From Pyropia yezoensis (lineage: Eukaryota; Rhodophyta; Bangiophyceae; Bangiales; Bangiaceae), in assembly GCA_009829735.1 (NCBI GenBank), contig CM020619.1:17179816-17243815 (forward strand): a stretch of DNA of 64,000 nt. Reading direction: 5' to 3'. A program made the translations under genes and the position numbers. Position 1 is the stretch's first letter; each line of letters begins with the position of its first letter. The notes beneath the pieces were generated by a model. It saw only the letters and a program-made list of their open reading frames with translations, ran no database searches and was not told where the DNA came from. Shown one piece after another: positions 42,360-54,350 of this stretch.

Positions 42360-42827
42360 TTTGGCAAAAACCCATTCGCACACACGGCGCTCAAGTTCGG
42401 GTGGTGCACAAGGGCTGCCTCCCGTGTCAGGGGAACCGGAAGAAGTGCAAGTCGCACACACGCTGTCTCTGTTGTGGGACAATCCCCCCACCAGTAAACA
42501 AGAAGATGGTCTGTGAACCAACAGTTTCTTGGTCGGGACGGGGAAGCGAGGACAAGCCCCGCTGTCCCTCCCCTTGTCCCCCCAGGGTCCCCTCAGAATC
42601 TCTCCACTCGGAATCTCCCACCCCAGCACCTGCCCTCCGGGCCACACGAAAATTCAAGACGATAAAATGCAGAAAACCCTCAAATCCACCTTGGATTTAC
42701 AACTAAGCTAACCATCCCTAACTAAGGGAATATGGACCCAAATGCATGGGGAGAAACGGGTCAGGCTAGCTGCCTGCCGCCCCTTGTATGGCACGTGTTG
42801 CCCTCCTACCTGGGGTCAACTGCCACA
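42360..42827 (-). repeat. 3' LTR of chromovirus D (468 bp)
   Basis: Starts TTTGGC (TGTGGC in the other copy) and ends GCCACA on the plus strand. It aligns without length change to 47467-47934 with few substitutions. Confidence 0.9.
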
Positions 42828-42874
42828 CTCCCCTCTCCTCGGTTCCGACCGACCCAGTCGGCCCTGCGAGGGGG

Positions 42875-42882
42875 TATAAAAA
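42875..42882 (+). promoter_or_regulatory. TATA box candidate for the aORF of element D
   Basis: TATAAAAA within GGGGTATAAAAAGG on the plus strand, 48 bp inside the 3' LTR and 281 bp before the aORF ATG at 43163. It would drive the aORF independently of the gag-pol transcript, which runs in the opposite direction. Confidence 0.55.
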
Positions 42883-43162
42883 GGCACATCGCGGCGTTGG
42901 GGGCGCGACTTGCTGTCACCCCGGAACGTCACGCGGTTGTGGAGGCGGTCACGTTGACCGCCCCTCTCCTCAAGCTTTCCCACTTGGCAGCTTGCTCTCA
43001 TCGGTACTCACCTCACTATTACCAACACATCCCCTTCACCTTACCCTGGGCCGCCCCACGCTGGGGAGGCCCCCCATCTAACCGCGATCCGAGCCCCCCT
43101 CAACTCGAGGCGGGTCTCGTGCAGCTGCAACCGAGTCGTCTCTCCCTAACTTGGGGAGAGCC

Positions 43163-45106
43163 ATGGTGACCCCGGGGTTGGAGACTGACGCCATGGACGA
43201 ACGGATGGGGGATACAACCTGCGATGTAGCGCCCGCCGGGACTTCCGGCGGGGGCTCCACGGTCGCTCCGGGGGATGGGATGCCCGCGTCACCCGGATTT
43301 GGGTCGGCGGCGGGATCTCCCCCGGAGTTTGGCCCCGTTATTCCACGGGAGGCCTTGGGGAGGTGGTTCTACCCCCTTTGGCCCCTGTACGAGGAGGGGT
43401 TGACGGTTACCCGCTGTGGCCGACTTGGCACAGCGATGAGTCGCGTCTGGGACCGCCTACGGGAGAAGTTCCCCCGTAGGGTTGGGTTTCCTGCCGACTT
43501 CAAGACGGACCAGTTTGCCTTCCTGGATGAGGACGAGGTCGAAGACGTGCAGCGGGCCAAGAACTTTTTGGCCCGTGGGGGTACCACCGCGGGCCCCGGC
43601 GCCGTGCCGTCCTTCACTTGGGACGCGGTGGCAGCTCGCCCCCCGTACGTACGTGACCTCGATCCGCACAGTCATCACTTCGACGTGCGGATGGGGAAGG
43701 ACTACCGGCGAGATCCCTACTTAGTGACCTCGTCTCAACTCGAGTTTCCGCAGCAGTCACCTGCTAGCAAGGAGCAATACTACCCCAAAAAGCCCGAGTG
43801 GTGGCCTCAAGTCGAGGTCCCCTATGGATTCCCGGCGCTACTACCACGGTTGGTCGACCACTTCGGCTCCGTCATGTTGACGGCTAGCCCGGACCACCTG
43901 GTGTTCGCCATGTTGGCAACCCAGTGGCTCCTTGAGGATATGTCATCCTGGGTGTCTTGTGTACAGCGGCGGGGGATGTTCTGGCATTTATCCCCCCGGC
44001 TTATCCAAGGTTTGGAGCAGCTCGCCCCTCAGCTAGTTGCTGAGGGGTGCCCGTCGGGGCAGCTCACTATACTCGAGGAGATGCTGCGTCTCCACAAGCT
44101 CATCGAGTGGGAGAGCATCGAGCACAAGTTGCGCCGATCTTCCGGCGGGCCAAAGGACGATGGCGCACTTCGCCAGTTCGTCTGGGTCGGCCGTGAACTT
44201 CACGACGCCCGCGTGGTCCTCAAGGAGGGGTTGGGCATCGGGGACTTCCCGTTTACCCCGGGGATGGAGCGCCACACTACGCCTCCCCCGGACAAGGCAA
44301 TCGTGGTGGCCATGGCCTCCCACGACGACTACATGGCTCAACCCACTGCGGGAGCCCCGAGTAGGGGTCGCGGCTACTCTCGGGCTCCGCCTATTCGGTG
44401 AGCCCCTCCTCTTCCTCCTGTCCCATTCCAGCCGCACGAGGACGTCCCGATAGGCGTTTCCGTTGAGTCGTCCACTCCGGTGTCCCCCCACTTGGGGGCC
44501 ACCCTACTCACGGTCTACCCCAAGTTCGTACTGCCGGCCACGCCCTTGAGTTCCGAGATGATGATCACCACGTTGGTGCGCACCATTTCTTGGTTGGCCG
44601 CGTCGGCTGCAACACTCCAAGTATCCGACACTCCTCAACTTGAGGAGCGCGCTCGTACTGTACTGGCGACCGCGAGTTGCGAGTCGGTAGCGGGGTTCAT
44701 GACGACCGAGTTGGCTCGTATCGGGTCGATCGTGCCCCTGTCGGCCCCACTTGGGCGCGGCAAGCGTCGAGCAAGCCGGGCATACTCGCCTCCTCACTGT
44801 CGTCGCCGTCACTTGCGGCGGTCTCCCTCCGTGTCGGAAGACGAGTTGTCTTATTCCGCCTCGGAGTCCTCTACCCCGTCGGAGACGGAGTCTGTCCGGC
44901 GTCTGCGTCTCCAACTTGCGCGCAAGACCAAGCGGGTTAATAGCCGCGGTCCTCGCCACCTGCGCGACCGTGAGGGGCGCGACGGTTTCGACTTGGAGCC
45001 GCCGCCCCCTACGACGAGTGGAGAACGTTATCGGCGTGGGTCTCGCCGCTCGCCTCCGCGTGGAGGCGAGGGTCGTGGTGGTGGGGAGTCTAGCATGCGT
45101 GCCTAG
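43163..45106 (+). CDS. Antisense ORF (aORF) of chromovirus D, one in-frame TGA
   Basis: One plus-strand frame of about 647 codons from ATG 43163 to the stop at 45106, interrupted only by TGA at 44399-44401. The part before the TGA is 412 aa. Shared core motifs with element C: PSFTWDAVAARPPYV, SSQLEF, WWPQVEVPYGFPALLPRL, HFGSVM, FAMLATQWLLE, GMFWHLSPRLIQGL, LHKLIEWESIEHKLRR, then VLKEGLGIGDFPFTPGM. After the TGA the homologous helical region follows (MITTLVRTISWLAASAATL), then an Arg/Ser-rich tail (RRGSRRSPPRGGEG). The TGA could be a CGA-to-TGA change or a readthrough codon. It is convergent with the integrase gene, stops 111 bp apart. Function unknown; survival in a gag/RT-less element is notable. 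Confidence 0.75.
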
Positions 45107-45217
45107 TTGGCAGCTGCCTTTGTTGTGAGAGTGTATGGGTTAGCGCTGTAGTTAAAAGCCACTTTGCGCACCACTTCGACTTGAAGCACACTCTCGGCAC
45201 CGTCACTTGGCCTTCCC

Positions 45218-46593
45218 TCAGACTGAGGGAGGGCAGTTAGGGCCGATATCATTCCGGGCGCAGTACGCCTGGACCTTCTCAGCCGGAAGATCCTCCACGT
45301 ACTCACACGTATCATCTTTGGCCTTATAGCCGAACCACCGCACCCTCAGCATGAGGCGGTTAGTGTCCTCATCCCACCCGTGGTCGATGACCTTATCGAA
45401 CACGTACTCCTGCGGTCCCTGTTTGGTCGCAGGTAGCGAAGGCAGGCGCCACACCTTCAGCGCACGCGCCCAAGCCGGGTCGCCTGCCGGAGGTTGTGTA
45501 CATTTTACCACGTCCTGTCCGTTTACTGTGCGGATCCCATTGTCACTTTCGATGGGAAACCGTCGCCCATCCGTACGAAGGACTTGGTATGACCCCTTCG
45601 TTTGGAACACCAACTTACCCCCAGTTGGGGGATGTGAGTGTGCAAGAACCCAGTCACCCTGCTCGGGGACGTGCTTGGCATTACGCACCTTCTTGTCAAA
45701 AGTACGTTTGTAGCGCTTTTGCGCTTTGTCCATCTCAGCCCTGACTTTTGGGATGAGTTTCTCGAGCCTAGCGGCGAACTCCGCCTTACTCTCAGTAGGA
45801 GTAGGTGTACTGCCATCGGCCTCCCTAGTTGGGAGCGGCCGCCGTACGGCAATAGACCGCACGCGACGGGGGGTCACAAATGCGAGGGGTATTCCCCGGT
45901 AGATGAGTGAACCTGCGAATTGTAGGCGGTTGTCAGAATAGAAATGTATTGGTCCCACATTCTCACGTGCTCACTCACATAGTGGCGCAGCTGTCGAACA
46001 ATAGTTTTGTTGAAGCGCTCCACCTGCCCATTGGTTTGTGGGTGGTAGGGGGTGGCATGGTTTGTCTGAACCCCCAACGTATCCAGCACTCCCTGAAACA
46101 GACAGGACGCAAACTGCGGTCCGTTGTCCGACAATGTACTGTCCGGGATGCCATAAGCGACAACCCAGTGATCTAGGAAGGCTGACACGACCGACATGGC
46201 CGTGATCTCTGCCAGAGGGATCGCTCGCGTAAGTCTCGTGAAGCGATCGCAGATGACCAAGAGGTACTGGTTGCCATCCTCTGTCACTGGCAGGGGCCCA
46301 AGGATGTCCATTGCCAACGCGGCAAAGGGCTCCTTAGCCCGGAACAGCAGCATAGCCGTAGTAGGCCGCCGTTCCATCAGACGGTTCTGTGTACAACTGG
46401 TGCAGGCGGCCACCCAACTGTAGATGTCCACCACCATGGACGGCCAGTAGTACATGGTCCTCTGGGTCTGGTATAGTTTACTAGACCCCAGGTGTCCACC
46501 TGTGGGAGCGTTATGCTCCCTCTCAAGGATACTGTCCTTGAGGGATGCGGGGACGACAAGTTGTTCAGTCCCCTGAATTACCCCCCTCCTCAA
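45218..46593 (-). pseudogene. pol: Chromovirus D integrase and chromodomain, one frameshift
   Basis: The minus strand encodes the HHCC finger (GGHLGSSKLYQT ... CTSCTQNR), the catalytic DILGPLP, TLSDNGPQFAS and NGQVERFNK, then a basic region and a chromodomain (VFDKVIDHGWDEDTNRL, RVRWFGYKAKDDTCEY). The frame shifts near 45890, so the open blocks are 46593-45874 and 45958-45218. The chromodomain has Cys where element C has Trp in DTWE. RT and RNase H, which should precede it, are absent: the sequence before 46593 is rearranged. It is closest in sequence to element C. Confidence 0.88.
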
Positions 46594-46689
46594 GAGGAGG
46601 CCATCGTCTCCGGCGAAGAATCGCGACTCTGCGACGGTGTCCAGCGCCTCCCTCTGCGACTTGCAGAAGGGATCTTCGGCCGGGTCAAT

Positions 46690-46975
46690 ACTCCTTGAAA
46701 CATAACGGACACAAACTGCGGTCCGGTCTCTGAAAAGGTCCTGTCAGGGGTGCTACACGCAGAGGTAGTGCGGGACGTCTCCACGCACCACTTGTGCATA
46801 CAACAACCCATCCACATGCGTCACTGTCATACGGGCCAGATTTTCCTGGTCCTCAGGATCTGGTATAGTGTATTAGACCCGGGATATACACCCCAGGGGG
46901 CGTTACGCTTCCGATCAAGATACTTTCCTTGAGGGTGGCGGGGGTAACAGCTTGTTCCGACCCCTGTCACAGGCT
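46690..46975 (-). pseudogene. Duplicated, deleted fragment of the D integrase region
   Basis: Several blocks repeat sequence found at 46080-46570 (ACAAACTGCGGTCCG, a GGTCCTC...TCTGGTATAGT block, and TTCCTTGAGGG...GGGG), in the same order but with large parts missing. This is the scar of a second, more diverged integrase copy next to the first. Confidence 0.55.
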
Positions 46976-47447
46976 CGAGCCCATCACCGACGAAGGAAGG
47001 TCCGCCGTCCTCCACCCGCCTAGTTGGCGATGGCTCTGCGCCGAAGCTTAATCCAACCCGGGTGGATCTCGCGGGAACAATCCTCTCACCTTGGGACGTT
47101 CCCTTTGAGTAAACCACCCGGTGGCCGAAGTGCGAACCACCGGTCCGAGGAAGTCCCTCAGGGTGAACACCCGACTCTGTCGGGGTGGCATACCGCCCGC
47201 ACCGATACCCACGGCCCTGCTGGCTGGAGTGCCTCTAGCACCTCCGCGACCCCAGGTACACCCTGTGTCGGGCCAGTATTCAAAGGCCCCGGAGTAAAGT
47301 CGTCACCGGAGAGTTTCACGAACGTCGGGGGGTCCGATCCAGCGGTGCTGACTAACGATCCGCACGACACAGTCCAAGACCATCATTCCTCTGAGACGGA
47401 GGGCCCTCCACACCCGGGTGCACCCGGAAGTCAAGTTTACCTCTGAT
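46976..47447 (-). other. Remnant of D 5' leader and gag start
   Basis: It lies between the primer-binding site and the rearranged integrase fragment. A 70-codon minus-strand frame (47370-47158) could be the N terminus of gag, but there is no capsid or zinc-knuckle motif. Confidence 0.35.
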
Positions 47448-47464
47448 CCCCTGCTGATCCACCA
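47448..47464 (-). promoter_or_regulatory. Primer-binding site, element D
   Basis: The minus strand reads TGGTGGATCAGCAGGGG two bases from the LTR end, nearly identical to that of element C. Confidence 0.75.
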
Positions 47465-47466
47465 AA

Positions 47467-47934
47467 TGTGGCAAAAACCTACTCGCACACACGGCACCCA
47501 AGTTCGGGTGGTGCACGAGGGTTGCCTCCCGTGTCAGGGGAACCGGAAGAAGTGCAAGTCGCACACACGCTGTCTCTGTTGTGGGACAATCCCCCCACCA
47601 GTAAACAAGAAGATGGTCTGTGAACCAACAGTTTCTTGGTCGGGACGGGGAAGCGAGGCCAAGCCCCGCTGTCCCTCCCCTTGTCCCCCCAGGGTCCCCT
47701 CAGAATCTCTCCACTCGGAATCTCCCACCCCAGCACCTGCCCTCCGGGCCACACGAAAATTCAAGACGATAAAATGCAGAAAACCCTCAAATCCACGTTG
47801 GATTTACAACTAAGCTAACTATCCCTAACTTAGGGAATATGGACCCAAATGCATGGGGAGAAACGGGTCAGGCTAGCTGCCTGCCGCCCCTTGTATGGCA
47901 CGTGTTGCCCTCCTACCTGGGGTCAACTGCCACA
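47467..47934 (-). repeat. 5' LTR of chromovirus D (468 bp)
   Basis: TGTGGC...GCCACA on the plus strand, so the LTR ends are 6-bp inverted repeats. Confidence 0.92.
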
Positions 47935-48395
47935 GCGACCCTACTGTAAAGGGGGCTACTTCTAACCCTTAGCTGTCAAGTTGGGAATTCGCTGTGATTA
48001 TGGTGCGTCCCGTAAAAAGTGGACGTGCGCGGGTCGTGCAGTGTGGGTTTGATTGGTCCAGTGGCCGATGTTTGACATGACCAAGACACGAGCACGACAA
48101 CGTTTTACGGGACGCACTATACGGTATCTACGAGTTACGTATAACCAGAGGGGTCATGTACCTTTGGGTGGAGGGTAGTTCATGGTGTCTCCCTGGGTTT
48201 ATAACGAGGGCGCCGGCGGCAAATCCACCGCCGGCCATGGTAGAAGAACATACTCCTCCCATTTGGACTCCCATCTTGGTCTCGTGGCTTGCGCTCCAAG
48301 GACAGCAACCTTGGCCTCCCGGTGACTTTGCTGCCGATCCCCCCTGGTGAGGCTTCCCTGAGAGTGGAAAAGTAATGGATCCGTATTGGGCTACA
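47935..48395 (+). repeat. LTR of chromovirus B, remainder, with a MITE inside
   Basis: It resumes five bases of duplicated target and then aligns with the LTR of element A to the terminal CTACA at 48395. It shares the TTTATAACGAGGG sequence (48198-48210). Bases 48001-48119 are a MITE insertion. Primer site TAGTGGAGCAGCAGGGA follows at 48397. Confidence 0.85.
48001..48119 (+). mobile_element. 119-bp TIR MITE, copy 2
   Basis: It lies inside the LTR of element B, flanked by TA (47999-48000 and 48120-48121). It has the same orientation as copy 1. Terminal repeats are GGTGCGTCCCGTAAAAA and the inverted form. Confidence 0.9.
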
Positions 48396-48618
48396 TTAGT
48401 GGAGCAGCAGGGAGCGGATTTCCGTCACCCTAGTGGTGACGCAGTCTTCGGCCCTGGCACACGGATAGGGAGTCGGTCCTTTTCTGGCATTCGTGGTGTT
48501 GCGATCTGTTGACTGTGTTGATTGTTACGTGTGACTGTGTAGGGTTGTTACGTCCCCCAACCTACTCCCTCGCTCTCTTCCTTGTGGTGACCGTTACGTC
48601 TGTTGACTGATTGTGACT

Positions 48619-50779
48619 ATGTCTACCCAAGGGACAGGGAACGCGCAAGATGACGGATCGGGGTCGACACCGATCCCGGAGGTGATCACACAGGAACCGG
48701 GACCGGTACCCTGATCGACAACATTGAGGCGCCAATGCCATCCGGTGCCGGATTGACGTCGGTACGACTCGGACGGCAGGGGGCGGAGGCCCACCTCGAC
48801 TGTCGTCGGCGGAGATCACTCTCCCTCTACCTTCACCAGGGGATTCCCTGATGGCATCGCTGGCTCGCATCCTGGCTCGGTTCTCCGGATTTGACGCCCG
48901 TCAAGAGCAAACGGACAACGCAATGGCAGTGTTGATGTCAACACGACACACGACGGGACCCCGACGTATTCCTTCTACACCGGTACGGTTTGAACGCCGG
49001 ACTCTTTTCTGAATCCACAGAGGTTGACCCCGGCGCAGTGACTACCGGGCAACCCCCGGACACGGTGTGTTATGGATCCGACTCGTCATCCGAGTTGGAA
49101 TGGATCCACGCGGAGCCATACACCCGGAGTACCCGGACCGGAATCCGCGGATACACCCCTGCGGATACTTACGCCGGAGCAGAATCCGCCATCGGAGAGG
49201 GTGGTACCCCTTCCCAGTATCCTCAAGACGGAAGAAGTCAAGCGACTCGGGAACCCGAGCTGACCGCGCAAGAAGTACCAGCCTCACTGGTTCAGGCCAT
49301 GACCGCGCAGGTTACTGCTAGCCTACTCAAGCGCATGGAGTTGGATGAGTTCACTCACCAACTGGCAAAGCGACTGGATGCCCAGGACGCTGATACGGAG
49401 ATTGTTAACGAAGTCTTCCGGTCGGTACTGACTCCGGGACGGTCTCGTTTGGAAGACCGTTCTACTTTCGTATTAAAATCAATGAGTAACACCTCGCGTC
49501 GAACCATCCGATCTATGCTGGCCCTTATCAAGAAAATACTCATGTTCGGAGGCCCGAACGGACGTCCTTTGGCAGTCATCGGCTTCTTGACCAGCTTCAA
49601 GGCAGCCGCAGACAAGGCCTCGTTGACGAGAGGTTAGCCACGGAGATCCTCCCGTTCTTTATTGATGGACGGGTACGAGGCACCCTTCGCCAGGCATCCC
49701 CGATGCCGGGAATGAGGGTCGCAGCCACCCCCATGGATTAACGTGGCATTCTCAAGGAGCTGAAGAGCAGCTATCTTAGTGAGGATAAGTGCGGACGCCA
49801 TTACCGGGCCCTTCGCACCGCCACTGCCCTGTCCTGGGAGGATGAGGAAATGTTCGGCCGACGAATCCAGGAGCTCGACTACGAGCTGGGGAAACTCCTA
49901 GGGGAAGGTGAGCTACGGGCCATCTTGTTCGCAGGAGTACCCAACTACGTGCGGATATCTGCATGGGGAGCCAACACGGCTCGGACAAACTTCAGTCGAC
50001 TGATGCACATGTGCAAGTCGCTTGGGGACGCCTACCGGGTGCTTCACCCGGAGTGTGCCTTAGGCGCGAAGCCCAAGGGTGAGGGGAGAAAGCTCAGTCT
50101 TACTCCGGTATTGAGGCAAGAGAAGGTAGAACGTAAGGCCGCACCAGTACTGGTGGCGACCGAGCACGCCCCCACGGGTGAGGTGGAACCCCGGGTCGAC
50201 CAACAGGGCCACCTGTAGCTCCCAGCTACGCCGGTGATTGATGGGCAAGGTACGGTGGCGTATATCGCCCCTGCTGGGACCCAGTTCCAGGTCAGCGAGG
50301 GCGCCGGACGTTGCGTCCCGTATGTACGGACCACAGGGTACTCCTCGATCACGGGGAACCCCCATCAACCCATGCCATCATGGGCAGTACACACGGAGGC
50401 ACCTCCGCAGATTGCGGGCAGGCCCAACCGGTTGTAAGAGTCCATGTTACGCTTGAATCAAGGACCCAAGGCCTACCGAGGAGCACGCACCCGGGCGCCG
50501 GAGGCAGTCGCCCGGAGCTCTGGAGCCACCCCGACGCGGACCCCCTGCACGGCCGGTACATTCGGATGTATGATAAGCAGATACCCTCAGCACTGGGTGT
50601 CCTCATGCCCGCTCATCGCGGAGGAGTCTCGACGGGCAGCGGTGCAACGCAAGGCAGCCACTGGGGGGTATCCCGCCAGAGCACCTGGACCCGCACCGGG
50701 CAGGCAGCAGGCACAAGGAGGAGTACTGGCCGTTGAGGAGGCACCTCCACTCTCGGATACCTCGGAAGACGCCACCTAG
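48619..50779 (+). pseudogene. gag: Chromovirus B gag, multiply broken
   Basis: The start ATG at 48619 matches that of A, but the frame closes within about 35 codons. Further gag blocks are at 48990-49637 (LVQAMTAQVTASLLKRM, MFGGPNGRPLAVIGF), 49850-50218 and 50234-50779. The zinc knuckle near 50560 reads CMISRYPQHWVSSC, so the second Cys of CCHC is lost. Non-functional. Confidence 0.8.
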
Positions 50780-50997
50780 CCAAGCGCGGAAAACGAGCAA
50801 GATGAAGGGTAACACGGAGTCGCGGGGGCAACCGTAGCGCACCCCGTACGGTCGCGGGGAAAGCCCAACAGAGAGCACGGCTGAGCCGGCGCCGCATCGA
50901 TCCCCGGGAACACCTTCCTACCCATACGACCCGGAGTCAGGGGAACGATGACCGACCCCCACGAAAACGAGGAGGTAAGGACGGGAAGCCCCGTCAC

Positions 50998-52770
50998 TTG
51001 GAACCAGCCAAGGGCCCGGTCCAGGATGCCCGCGGTACACCGGATATTGGTGCAGGCCATGTGCTGTTCACCTTGGAGAACTTCAAGGTATCGGCCACAC
51101 TGGGGTTCGACCCCCAGTCAACGCTATCATACTACCCCGCACTGGATACGGGGGCTGGTCCGAACTTTATCCGGAAGGATACCCTCCCGGACAAGTTGCT
51201 CCCGCGAGTCAGAGTGACCCGGGGACCCACGATCAAGGATGCGAGCGGTCGTCTCATTCGCACTAAAAAAGCGATATCGCTGCGGGTTACGATCGGGGAA
51301 CTCACCACGGAAGTCGACTTCCTGATTTGTGAGATCCTATCGGTGCCCTGCATACTGGGGTGTACCTTCATCAAAGTTCACGTGAACGCAATCCGGCCAG
51401 GCCGGAGGACCGTCGAGCTACTAGAGGCCAACGGTACAAAGCGAGGACAGACGGCTATCTTCAGAGACCTGACGCTGCAAGGGAACCACTTTTAACGTGG
51501 CCGAGGTATACCCAAGCGTAGAGTCGAAGACCCTTCGGCTGGCGATGCGAACTCGCTTTAAGCCGTTTTCGGAGACGGCACTCCCGGTCAGTTGTGACCT
51601 TGAAGGCATCTGCAGAGTCCAGTCTAACCTGCGCACGTACAAGCACGATGGGTTGACCATGGCCAACGGTATCATAGACCTCCCGGCAGGGGGGTCATCA
51701 CTGCTCGTGATGACGACGTATCACCGTAAGGCAGTCTTCCTTCCGAAAGAAACCATCCTCGGAATAGCTGAGCTCTACGAGGGAGACATCGTCACTCCTA
51801 ACGAGGACGTTCAAGTGGAACCACTTGAATTACTGGCGGTCGCCGAGACCCCCGAGCGGGAGGAACCCGACATCGGGAAGCCTAGTCGACCACCAGTCCC
51901 GGCGGATCTTCCGCCGAAGGACCAAGAGGCCTTGAAGGCTTTGGCCAAGGCTGACCTCGTCCATCTTTCCCCTTCGGTAGCAGAAGGGGTACGACCAATG
52001 CTAAAGCAGCACGACGTCATTTGGACAGGCGGAGCCTTGGGCACCATTGGGGCAACCAAATATCGTATAGACATGGTTCCGGGCGCACGACCCGCCCGGT
52101 CGCAAACGCACCGAGCGGGACCTATGCAACGAGAGATCGTTGATGGGGAATTGAAGAGGATGAGTGAAGCCAAGGTGATCCGACCTTGAATGTCGGAATG
52201 GGGTGTCCCAGGCGTCATCGTACCGAAGAAGGATCAAACCCCTCGGTTCTGCATCGATTTTCGACGCCTCAACGTGGTGACTAAGAAGGACTCATAAACT
52301 TTTCCAAGGATGGATGAGTACATCAACTCCCTGGGGGAGGCCACACTATCGATTGCAATGCTGGGTACTGGCCGATCCCAGTGGCCGAGGAGTATATCCC
52401 CAAGACAGCGTTTGTCTGTCACAGAGGAGTGTACGAGCTCCTAAGGATGCCCTTTGGACTGTCCAACGCACTCGCTACATTCCAGCGGGCCATCGACATT
52501 ATACTGTCGGGAGTGAAGTGGCGCAGCTGTCTAGTGTGCCTCGACGATGTCATCGTCTTCTCGCGTAGCATGGATGACCATGTCCAGCATGTCGACGAGG
52601 TACTCACCATCTTGAGGAGCGCCGGGGTAACCCTGCGACTCAAGAAATGTGCCTTCTTTCAACATACTTTCGAGTATCTGGTTCACCAGATCACCCCAGG
52701 CAAGCTGGGTGTACTCGAGGGCAATACCCGTGCCCTCCGGTATGCTCGATACCCTAACACCCAGACATAG
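50998..52770 (+). pseudogene. pol: Chromovirus B protease and reverse transcriptase, broken
   Basis: The protease block has ALDTGAGPNFIRKD (about 51140) and ends with a stop at 51495. The RT N-terminal block 51497-52189 ends in TGA. The finger/palm motifs near 52240-52380 are scrambled by indels and stops. The palm block 52381-52770 has PFGLSNALATFQ and CLDDVIVF, where the catalytic box has Cys for Tyr. It ends in a TAG. Confidence 0.85.
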
Positions 52771-52788
52771 CTCAAGAGCTTTCTGGGA

Positions 52789-54350
52789 ATGTGTAATGCA
52801 TACCGAAGGTTCGTCAACGACTCCGCTCATATAGCCAATCCGTCAACGGTTCTGACGAGCAGCACCTTGCCAAAGATACTCCAACCACCCTTGTCCAGCG
52901 AGGAGGAAGCATTCGAGTCACTGAAGCCGGCATTGATGTCCCCACCCGTCCTTGCGTTGCCGCATAGACGCGGGACCTTTGTCATCGATGTCGACGCATG
53001 CGATACCCATGTGGAAAGACCTTGTTTCAGGGAGATACGCTCATCGGTACCGATAACGCTATCGCGGAACTACATCCGGTAGTATACATCAGCCGGACAC
53101 TCAACCCGGCTGAGCGGAACTATAGTGCCACCGAGCTCGAATGCCTCTGCGTGATATGGGCAGTACAACTGCTCCAAACATACCTGGAAGGCTCCAGGTT
53201 CATCGTAAGGTCCGATCACGAACCGTTACGATGGCTTCTCAACCTTGGTGACAAGGATTCCGACAGCCATGCTCGGCTGGCCCGATGGCGGCTACAGATG
53301 GCCGAGCACGACTACCGGACCATATACAAGGCCGGCGCTACTCACCATCTGGGAGATGCGCTGTCTCGCCTCGACACACCGAGCGGGGATACCGGGCCGG
53401 TGGACGAGGACATCCCGGTGGTACCGGTGTGCATGCTAGGCAATGCCACCCAAGGTATGGTTGACCATAGCATGTACCATCTCGCGTGCCCACTGACCCT
53501 CGAGGACTTCCGCGAGGCACAGGCCAATGACTACGACTGTAGAAGCCATCGCGCCAACCTCCTGGCCGGAACGGCCGGCATCTTCTCCGAGAATGAAGAC
53601 AGAATCATATACCGGCGGGCACCAGCCGACGGACGACATCAATTCGTGGTCCCCGTATCCTTGTGGCAAGCCGCGATGGAACGGGAACTCGAGAACCCCG
53701 CAGCCGGACACTCGGGGGGTTCACGTATGTTTGCAGCCATGCGAAGGTTCTTCTACTGGCCAGCAATAGCAGTCGACGTGATCGACCACGTACGGGGGTG
53801 TCACCCATGTGCGCGTGACCGTATGAGTCTTCATAGGCGGGCATCCGCTAGGAAACTATTCCCACCAAATGGGCCCAACGAGCAAGTCACTATTGACATA
53901 CTCGGGCCGCTTCCGGTAACGGAAGAAGGGAACAGGTATATCTTGGTCATGTCCGACCGCTTCACCAAGCTGTCACGCGCGGCAGACATCCCGGATGACA
54001 CGGCCTACACTATCATGAACACAATGGTTGACCACTGGGAGAGTGCATACGCAGTCATGGATCAACTTCTCTCCGATAACGGAGCGAACCTGACCTCGGC
54101 TTTCTGCACCAAGGTCCTGGGTAGTTTCGGTGTCGAACCACATCGAGGACCCGACTACCACCCACAAACCAACGGGCAAGTGGAACGGTTCAACCGTACC
54201 ATCGTCAAGATGCTACAGTGCTACGTGGCCGAGCACACGAACAAGTGGGACAGGCTTCTGTCCGTACTTACACTGGCGTGCAACGCCAGGCCACACCGGA
54301 GCACGAACATTGCCCCACTGGAATGGGTCAGGTGGACAACGTACGTCGAT
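52789..54350 (+). pseudogene. pol: Chromovirus B RNase H and integrase, 3'-truncated
   Basis: The RNase H start (FVIDVDACD) is in 52789-53082, then a frame change. 52998 onward is open through RNase H (VRSDHEPLRWLL), the integrase zinc finger, DILGPLP, LSDNGANLTS and NGQVERFNR to APLEWV near 54330. There similarity to element A stops abruptly; the integrase tail, chromodomain, any aORF and the 3' LTR are absent. The open frame continues to 54623 through unrelated DNA. Confidence 0.88.

Larger units (their letters stand above)
42360..47934 (-). mobile_element. Chromovirus D, shortened, nested in the LTR of element B
   Basis: Two 468-bp LTRs (42360-42827 and 47467-47934) enclose 4639 bp. The target duplication is GTGAC (42355-42359) against GCGAC (47935-47939), one change. 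Orientation is minus: the primer site adjoins the right LTR, and the purine tract GAGGAGAGGGGAG (42828-42840, minus strand) adjoins the left one. Gag, protease, RT and RNase H are missing; integrase with chromodomain and the opposite-strand aORF remain. It cannot move without proteins made elsewhere. Confidence 0.88.
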
